Assembly (NCBI GenBank): GCA_963839685.1
Contig: CAWIVS010000004.1
Location: 186,001 to 250,000 of the forward strand
From: CADEED01 sp963839685
GTDB lineage: Bacteria > Pseudomonadota > Gammaproteobacteria > Steroidobacterales > Steroidobacteraceae
Reading direction: 5' to 3'
DNA: 64,000 nucleotides
Every line of letters begins with the position of its first letter. Within the stretch, counting starts at the first letter, position 1. This document shows, in pieces, positions 58,657-64,000 of this stretch. The translations under genes were made by a program, and so were the position numbers. The notes beneath the pieces were generated by a model. It saw nothing but the letters and a program-made list of their open reading frames with translations, did no database searches and was not told where the DNA came from.

Positions 58657-58686
58657 CTAGAGTCTGCCATGGTCGTCAAGAGGTGC

Positions 58687-58714
58687 TGTCAATGCCGAAG
58701 TCTTGCCGTACAAT
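58687..58714 (+). promoter_or_regulatory. sigma70-like promoter of the rimP operon
   Basis: TGTCAA (58687-58692), 16-base spacer, TACAAT (58709-58714). It lies back to back with the PadR promoter and would make a leader of about 145 bases. Confidence 0.5.
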
Positions 58715-58769
58715 CCGCGCCCTCGGTGGGTAGGGCGGTTTGGCCGCGGTACTCCCAAAGCGAAGAAGA

Positions 58770-58795
58770 AGCCCCCGATGGGGCTATTTTTTTTT
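58770..58795 (+). terminator. Intrinsic terminator in the rimP leader, first
   Basis: AGCCCC, loop CGAT, GGGGCT, then A and nine T. A textbook rho-independent terminator on the plus strand, placed between the promoter and rimP and therefore a probable attenuator. Confidence 0.75.
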
Positions 58796-58832
58796 GGACC
58801 GGCCACAACACTGTGTACCGGATGTTTTGGTG

Positions 58833-58852
58833 GGGCCCTTGGGCCCTTTTTT
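58833..58852 (+). terminator. Intrinsic terminator in the rimP leader, second
   Basis: GGGCC, loop CTTG, GGCCC, followed by six T and then directly by the GGAGG ribosome site (58856-58860) of rimP. Resembles the rimP-leader attenuator class described in gammaproteobacteria. Confidence 0.65.
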
Positions 58853-58865
58853 GTTGGAGGGGCGG

Positions 58866-59321
58866 GTGGATACGGCACTACATGACCGTCTCATCGCCCT
58901 GCTTGAGCCGGTTTTGGCGGAGCACGGTTACGAACTCGTTGAAGTTGAGTTCGTGACCGGACCGGGTGGCGGCACCCTGCGGGTCTATATCGACGCGCCC
59001 GAGGGCATCGATATGGACGACGTGACCACGGCCAGCCCGGTGATTTCGGATTTGTTGGATGTCGAGGACCCGTTTCCGGGCAATTACATGCTCGAGGTGT
59101 CCTCGCCAGGCCTGGATCGGGTGTTGCGCAAGCCGGAGCATTTCGCCCGCTTCGTCGACAACCGGGTGAAGGTCGAGTTGGCGGCGCCGCGCGACGGGCG
59201 CAAGCGATACACGGGGATGCTGCGCCGGGCGGACGGCGAGAGCATCGAGCTCGAGGTGGACAATTTCTCCGTGAGCATCCGGCTCGCGGAGATCGGAAAG
59301 GCGCGGTTGGCGCCGTTGTAG
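58866..59321 (+). CDS. rimP: Ribosome maturation factor RimP
   Basis: 151 residues from the GTG at 58866, six bases after GGAGG. Needed for 30S maturation. N-terminal alpha/beta domain with YELVEVEFVTGPGGGTLRVY and DVTTASPVISDLLDVEDPF; YMLEVSSPGLDRVLRKPEHF is the family signature; the C-terminal SH3-like domain ends SVSIRLAEIGKARLAPL. First gene of the rimP-nusA-infB-rbfA-truB operon. Confidence 0.97.
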   Translation: MDTALHDRLIALLEPVLAEHGYELVEVEFVTGPGGGTLRVYIDAPEGIDMDDVTTASPVISDLLDVEDPFPGNYMLEVSSPGLDRVLRKPEHFARFVDNRVKVELAAPRDGRKRYTGMLRRADGESIELEVDNFSVSIRLAEIGKARLAPL

Positions 59322-59337
59322 TTAGGGAATACTTTCC

Positions 59338-60837
59338 ATGAACAAAGAGATTCTGCTGGTTGTCGATGCCGTCTCGAACGAGAAGAGCGTCGACAAGGAA
59401 ATCATCTTCGATGCGCTCGAGGCGGCGCTGGCGTCGGCTACCCGCAAGAAACACGGCGAGGAATGGGACGTGCGCGTCTCCATCAACCGCAAGACCGGCG
59501 ACTACGACACGTTCCGCCGCTGGAAGGTGTTTGCCGACGACTCCAAGGAGCTCGAGGTGCCCGAGCGCGAGCTGCGCTTCGAAGATGCGCTCGATCTCAA
59601 CAAGCAGGCGGAAGTCGGTGGCTTCGTCGAAGAACCCATGGAGTCGGTGGCCTTCGGGCGCATTGCCGCGCAGCAGGCCAAGCAGGTCATCGTGCAGAAG
59701 GTGCGCGAGGCCGAACGTTCGCAGGTGGTGGATGCGTACAAGGATCGCGTCGGCACGCTGGTGTCGGGCGTCGTCAAGCGCGTGGACCGCAATGGCATCT
59801 ACGTGGACCTCGGCGGCAACGCCGAAGGATTCGTGCCGCGCACCGACATGATCCCGCGCGAGATCGTGAAGAGCCAGGACCGCATCAAGGCCTTCCTGAA
59901 GGAAGTCCGGTCCGAACCTCGCGGTCCGCAATTGTTCCTCACGCGCACCGCGCGTGAATTCCTGATCGAGCTATTCAAGCTCGAAGTGCCCGAAGTGGGC
60001 CAGGGCCTGATCCAGATCCTTGGTGCGGCGCGCGATCCGGGCGTGCGCGCCAAGATCGCGGTCAAGAGCCTCGAGCCGCGCGTCGATCCTGTGGGCGCCT
60101 GCGTCGGCATGCGTGGTTCGCGCGTGCAGGCCGTGTCCAATGAAATCGCCGGCGAACGCGTCGACATCATTCCGCACGATGAAAACCCGGCGCAGTTCGT
60201 CATCAATTCGATGTCGCCGGCGGAAGTGCTGTCGATCGTCGTGGACGAGGACTCGCATTCCATGGACATCGCGGTGGCGGAGGACAAGCTTTCGCAGGCC
60301 ATCGGCCGCGGTGGCCAGAACATCCGCCTCGCCAGCCAGCTCACCGGCTGGGATCTCAACGTCATGACCGAATCGGACGCCGAGGCCAAGAGCGACACCG
60401 AAGCGAAGGCGCTGGTCGAGGTGTTCATGAAGCAACTCGACGTCGATGAAGACGTGGCGACGATCCTGGTGCAGGAAGGATTTTCCACAGTCGAGGAAGT
60501 CGCCTACCTGCCGCAGTCCGAGCTCGCGAATATCGAGGAGTTCGACGACGAGATGGTCAAGGAACTGCGCAATCGCGCCCGCGACGTGTTGCTCACGCAG
60601 GCGATCGCCAGCGAAGAGACACTCGATGCCGGCATGCCGGCCGATGACCTGCTGCTGCTCGAGGGCATGAAGCCCGATCTCGCTCTGGCGCTGGCGCGCC
60701 GCGGAGTGCGTACGCGCGAGGATCTTGCCGATCAGGCGATCGATGACCTGCTGGATATCGAGGGGCTGTCGTCCGAAGAGGCCGGCAAGCTCATCATGAA
60801 GGCGCGCGAAATCTGGTTTGAAGCCGGGCGCGCCTGA
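59338..60837 (+). CDS. nusA: Transcription termination/antitermination factor NusA
   Basis: 499 residues, normal. N-terminal RNA-polymerase-binding domain (MNKEILLVVDAVSNEKSVDK); S1 domain with LVSGVVKRVDRNGIYVDLGG; KH1 and KH2 with DPVGACVGMRGSRVQAVSNE and AIGRGGQNIRLASQLTGWDL; two C-terminal acidic repeats (FSTVEEVAYLPQSELANIEE and TREDLADQAIDDLLDIEG). Modulates pausing, termination and rRNA antitermination. Follows rimP by 16 bases. Confidence 0.98.
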   Translation: MNKEILLVVDAVSNEKSVDKEIIFDALEAALASATRKKHGEEWDVRVSINRKTGDYDTFRRWKVFADDSKELEVPERELRFEDALDLNKQAEVGGFVEEPMESVAFGRIAAQQAKQVIVQKVREAERSQVVDAYKDRVGTLVSGVVKRVDRNGIYVDLGGNAEGFVPRTDMIPREIVKSQDRIKAFLKEVRSEPRGPQLFLTRTAREFLIELFKLEVPEVGQGLIQILGAARDPGVRAKIAVKSLEPRVDPVGACVGMRGSRVQAVSNEIAGERVDIIPHDENPAQFVINSMSPAEVLSIVVDEDSHSMDIAVAEDKLSQAIGRGGQNIRLASQLTGWDLNVMTESDAEAKSDTEAKALVEVFMKQLDVDEDVATILVQEGFSTVEEVAYLPQSELANIEEFDDEMVKELRNRARDVLLTQAIASEETLDAGMPADDLLLLEGMKPDLALALARRGVRTREDLADQAIDDLLDIEGLSSEEAGKLIMKAREIWFEAGRA

Positions 60838-60853
60838 GGGCCTGAGGAGAATT

Positions 60854-63417
60854 ATGTCGGACGTCACGGTTGCACAATTTGCTGAGGTTCTGAAGGTCCC
60901 GGTTGACCGGCTGCTGGTGCAGCTGGAGTCCGCGGGCATCCAGGTCGAAGGCCCACAGGCCCTGATCAGCGACGAGGCCAAACTCGAGCTGCTCACGCAC
61001 CTGCGGCGCGCGCATGGCGCCTCCGAGCCCACCAGCAAGACCCAGGTCGGTGCCGCAGCGCCGCGCAAGATCACGCTGGCGCGCAAGACGCAGAGCGAGC
61101 TCAAGCAGGCGAGCGCGCAGGGCCGCGCTCGCACCGTCAACGTCGAAGTGCGCCACAAGAAAACCTACATCAAGCGCGACGTTCTCGAACAGCAGAACAA
61201 GCAGCACCAGGGCGTGGCCGACCTGAAGCGCAAGGAACAGGAAGCCGCCGAAGCCGCGGAGCGCGAGCGCCAGGAAGCCGCGCGGCGCGAGAGCGAGCGC
61301 ATGGAGGCGGAGAACCGCCGCCGCATCGAGGACGAAGCCTCGCGCAAACGCCTGGCCGAAGAGGCACGCAAGGCGCAGGAAGAGGCGAAGGCCAAGCAGG
61401 AGCAGGAGGCGCAGCGACGCGCCGCCGTCGAGGCCGCCGCGGCTCACGCGCAGCCCGTTCGCCCCGAGCGTCACAAGCCGGAAAAGGCCCCAGCGCCTGC
61501 CGTCGTCGATCCGGCCAAGGATGCTACCCGCTACGGCCGGCAGGAGCTTCACGTCGCCAGCGGCGCGAGCGCGCGCAACAAGAAAAAGAAGCGCGTCAAA
61601 GAACGCACCACCAGTTCCGTGGGCGGCGTCGAGGCGAAACACGCCTTCGAAATGCCCACCGCGCCCGTCAAGCGCGAAGTGACCATCGGCGAGACCATCA
61701 CCGCGCAGGAAATCGCGCAGAAGATGGCGGTCAAGGCAACCGAAGTCATCAAGACCATGATGAACATGGGTGTGATGGCCACGATCAACCAGCCCATCGA
61801 TCGCGACACCGCGACACTGGTGGTCGAAGAGATGGGTCACGTCGCCAAGGTCCTGAAGGGCGACCAGGTCGAAGAAGACCTGCAGGGCGAGCATGTGCCC
61901 GAGCACGAGCAACCGCGTCCGCCCGTGGTGACCGTCATGGGTCACGTCGACCACGGCAAGACTTCGCTGCTCGACTACATCCGCCGCACGAAAGTCGCGG
62001 CGGGTGAAGCGGGCGGAATTACCCAGCATATCGGCGCGTACCACGTGGAAACGCCGAAGGGCATGGTCACCTTCCTCGATACTCCGGGCCACGCGGCGTT
62101 CACCGCGATGCGCGCGCGCGGCGCGAAAGCTACCGACGTCGTCGTGCTGGTCGTGGCAGCCGATGACGGCGTCATGCCGCAGACCATCGAAGCCATTCAG
62201 CACGCCAAGGCGGCGGGCGTTCCCATTGTTGTAGCGGTCAACAAGATCGACAAGGGCGATGCGGATCCGGATCGCGTTCGCACCGAGCTTTCCAAACATG
62301 AAGTCATCGCCGAAGAATGGGGCGGTTCCAACATGTTCGTGCCCGTGTCGGCGAAAACCGGCCAGGGCGTGGACTCGTTGCTCGACGCCATCCTGCTGCA
62401 GTCCGAGGTGCTCGAGCTGAAGGCGGCAGCCGATGGTCTTGCCACCGGTATCGTCATCGAGTCGTCGATTGAGAAGGGCCGTGGCGCCGTCGCGACGGTA
62501 CTCGTGAAGAAGGGCACGCTGAAGCTCGGCGACCCGATCATCGCGGGCAACGAGTTCGGCCGCGTGCGCGCCATGTTCGACGAGAACGGCAAGCCGGTCG
62601 AAAGCGCGGCGCCGTCCATCCCGGTGCAGGTACTGGGCCTGCAGGGCTCGCCCAATGCCGGTGATGAATTCCTCGCGGTCGAAAACGAGCGCAAGGCGCG
62701 CGAAGTCGCGCTGTATCGCCAGGGGAAGTTCCGCGACGTGAAGCTCGCGAAGCAGGCCTCGAAGATGCAGGACGTATTCGCACAGATGGAAGAGCAGAAG
62801 GTTGGTGTCATCGCCATCCTGCTCAAGACCGACGTGCAGGGCAGCGCCGAGGCGCTGCGCGATTCGTTGAACAAGCTTTCCACCGATGAAGTGGCGGTGA
62901 AGATCATCGCCAGCGGTGTCGGCGGCATCACCATCTCCGACGTACAACTCGCGGCCGCCTCGCAGGCGCGCATCATCGGCTTCAATGTCCGCGCCGACGG
63001 GCCGCGCGCGATGCGATGAAGGACAACGAAGTCGAAGTCCAGTACTTCAGCATCATTTACGAAGCCATCGACTACGTGAAGCAGCTCATGAGCGGCCTGC
63101 TCGCACCCGAGATCAAGGAAACGATCGTCGGGACGGCGACGGTCCGCGAGGTGTTCCGCTCCAGCAAGTTCGGCGTGGTGGCGGGGTGCCTGGTTTCCGA
63201 AGGCTCGGTCAAGCGCAACAATCCGATCCGCGTATTGCGAGACAGCGTGGTCATCTTCGAAGGCGCGCTGGAATCACTGCGCCGCTTCAAGGATGACGTC
63301 AACGAAGTGCGCGCCGGTACCGAATGCGGCATCGGCGTGAAGAACTACCAGGACGTGCGCGTCGGTGACCAGATCGAGTGTTACTCACGCGTCGAGGTAG
63401 CGCGCAGCATCCAGTAG
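60854..63417 (+). CDS. infB: Translation initiation factor IF-2 (one frameshift)
   Basis: About 854 residues. GTPase that places initiator tRNA on the 30S subunit. IF2-N module SDVTVAQFAEVLKVPVDRLL, a long charged Glu/Arg/Ala linker (about 120-215), second N module VTIGETITAQEIAQKMAVKA, G1 MGHVDHGKTSLLDYIRR, G3 LDTPGHAAFTAMRARG, G4 AVNKIDKGD, then domains II-IV ending EIKETIVGTATVREVFRSS and VRVGDQIECYSRVEVARSIQ. Near 63000 one base is missing (GACGGGCCGCGCGCGATG), creating an early TGA; the following frame resumes AMKDNEVEVQYFSIIYEAID. infB is essential, so I read this as an error. Confidence 0.95.
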
Positions 63418-63459
63418 GAGCCTGCCGCAGCCCGGGGCAGGTGAAGACATGAACGCCTT

Positions 63460-63828
63460 ATGAATGGAAAGTCGCAACGGCTCGCCCGCATCGAGGGCGA
63501 GATGCAGCGAGTACTGTCGACACTTGTGTCGCGCGAGGTGCGTGATCCGCGTGTCGGCAAGATCACGCTGACGGCCATCAACGTGGCCCCGGATCTGTCC
63601 AGCGCGCGCGTGTTCTTCGTGCCATTCGGCGACCAGCACGCGCCCGCTGAAGTGACGGCAGGCCTCAATCGCGCGGCGGGATTCCTGCGCGGCGAAGTGG
63701 GACGCGCGCTCGCCTTGCGCCACGCGCCCAAGCTCGAGTTCGTCTACGACCAGCAGATCGAAAACGCCGACAAGCTCACACGCCTGATCGACGGCGCGGT
63801 GAAGTCCGACCAGTCCCGCAACGATTGA
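63460..63828 (+). CDS. rbfA: Ribosome-binding factor A
   Basis: 122 residues. KH-like 30S assembly and cold-adaptation factor. Typical RLARIEGEMQRVLSTLVSRE at the N-terminus, VRDPRVGKITLTAINVAPDL, SARVFFVPFG and LALRHAPKLEFVYDQQIENA. The preceding gap holds CCTGCC...GGCAGG, a small inverted repeat without a T tract. Confidence 0.96.
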   Translation: MNGKSQRLARIEGEMQRVLSTLVSREVRDPRVGKITLTAINVAPDLSSARVFFVPFGDQHAPAEVTAGLNRAAGFLRGEVGRALALRHAPKLEFVYDQQIENADKLTRLIDGAVKSDQSRND

Positions 63829-63834
63829 ACGACC

Positions 63835-64000
63835 GTGCCAACCGGCATCATCGTGATCGACAAGCCGCAGGGGCTGACGTCGAACGGCACGTTGCAGCGC
63901 GTGCGTAAGGCCTTCGGAGCGCAGAGCGCCGGCCATGTCGGCACGCTCGATCCCATGGCGACCGGTATGTTGCCCGTGTGCCTCGACGAGGCCACCAAAG
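63835..64000 (+). CDS. truB: tRNA pseudouridine(55) synthase TruB, N-terminal part
   Basis: 55 residues before the window ends. GTG start at 63835, six bases after the rbfA stop. GIIVIDKPQGLTSNGTLQRV and the catalytic Asp in GHVGTLDPMATGMLPVCLDE are diagnostic. Lies in the standard position after rbfA. Makes pseudouridine 55 in tRNA T-loops. Confidence 0.96.
   Translation, partial: MPTGIIVIDKPQGLTSNGTLQRVRKAFGAQSAGHVGTLDPMATGMLPVCLDEATK

Noticed and set aside
60794..62947. Open frame of about 717 codons on the minus strand across infB
   Set aside because: Antisense shadow of infB; high GC and biased third positions keep it open. The product is low-complexity with no domain.

Overview
This 64 kb window is high-GC chromosomal DNA from a gammaproteobacterium. 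The gene order (hrcA-grpE-dnaK-dnaJ; dapB, carA-carB-greA; yhbY / rlmE relic / ftsH-folP-glmM-tpiA-secG-tRNA-Leu-nuoA..N; tRNA-fMet; rimP-nusA-infB-rbfA-truB) is the one seen in Xanthomonadales/Nevskiales/Steroidobacter-like lineages. That placement is inferred from synteny only; no marker was searched.

Layout. 1-4.2 kb: heat-shock chaperone operon, with a matching pair of sigma32-like promoter elements ahead of grpE and dnaK. 4.2-12.8 kb: a beta-propeller lipoprotein, an outer-membrane MipA/OmpV + DUF3019 + two-component operon, and a minus-strand oxidoreductase / glycerol kinase / PAP2 phosphatase cluster. 12.8-18.8 kb: dapB and the carAB-greA operon, with a clear promoter and hairpin leader. 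18.8-23.5 kb: a heavily frameshifted DUF1080 gene, a secreted repeat protein and a GGDEF/EAL signalling protein. 23.5-29.8 kb: yhbY, a decayed rlmE, ftsH, folP, glmM, tpiA, secG and tRNA-Leu. 29.8-44.4 kb: all 13 separate nuo genes (respiratory complex I). 44.5 kb: initiator tRNA. 44.6-58.6 kb: an insertion of about 14 kb separating the initiator tRNA from rimP. It holds a serine-recombinase relic, HAF-repeat and YWTD-propeller secreted proteins, an amidohydrolase, an IS30 element plus a second IS30 scar, a DUF1615 lipoprotein, the intact rlmE, redox enzymes, an RNA methyltransferase and an esterase-PspC-PadR unit. 58.7-64 kb: the rimP-nusA-infB-rbfA-truB translation/transcription operon behind a leader with two terminator hairpins.

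The chaperones share a heat-shock operon. carAB makes carbamoyl phosphate for pyrimidines and arginine. ftsH-folP-glmM-tpiA-secG covers membrane proteolysis, folate, cell-wall precursor, glycolysis and secretion. nuoA-N is the proton-pumping NADH dehydrogenase.

Many otherwise normal genes, including essential ones (infB, glmM, nuoE, nuoF, nuoG, nuoI), carry isolated one-base frameshifts. Several fall in the same local sequence, which suggests sequence or assembly error rather than decay; such genes are annotated over their full span. The best biological signals are the replacement or relocation of rlmE (relic at the ancestral site, intact copy about 28 kb away), the recombinase scar beside the initiator tRNA, the IS30-cargo-IS30 scar arrangement, the PadR palindrome, and the carA and rimP leaders. 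I found no CRISPR array, no rRNA and no convincing wholly new system.
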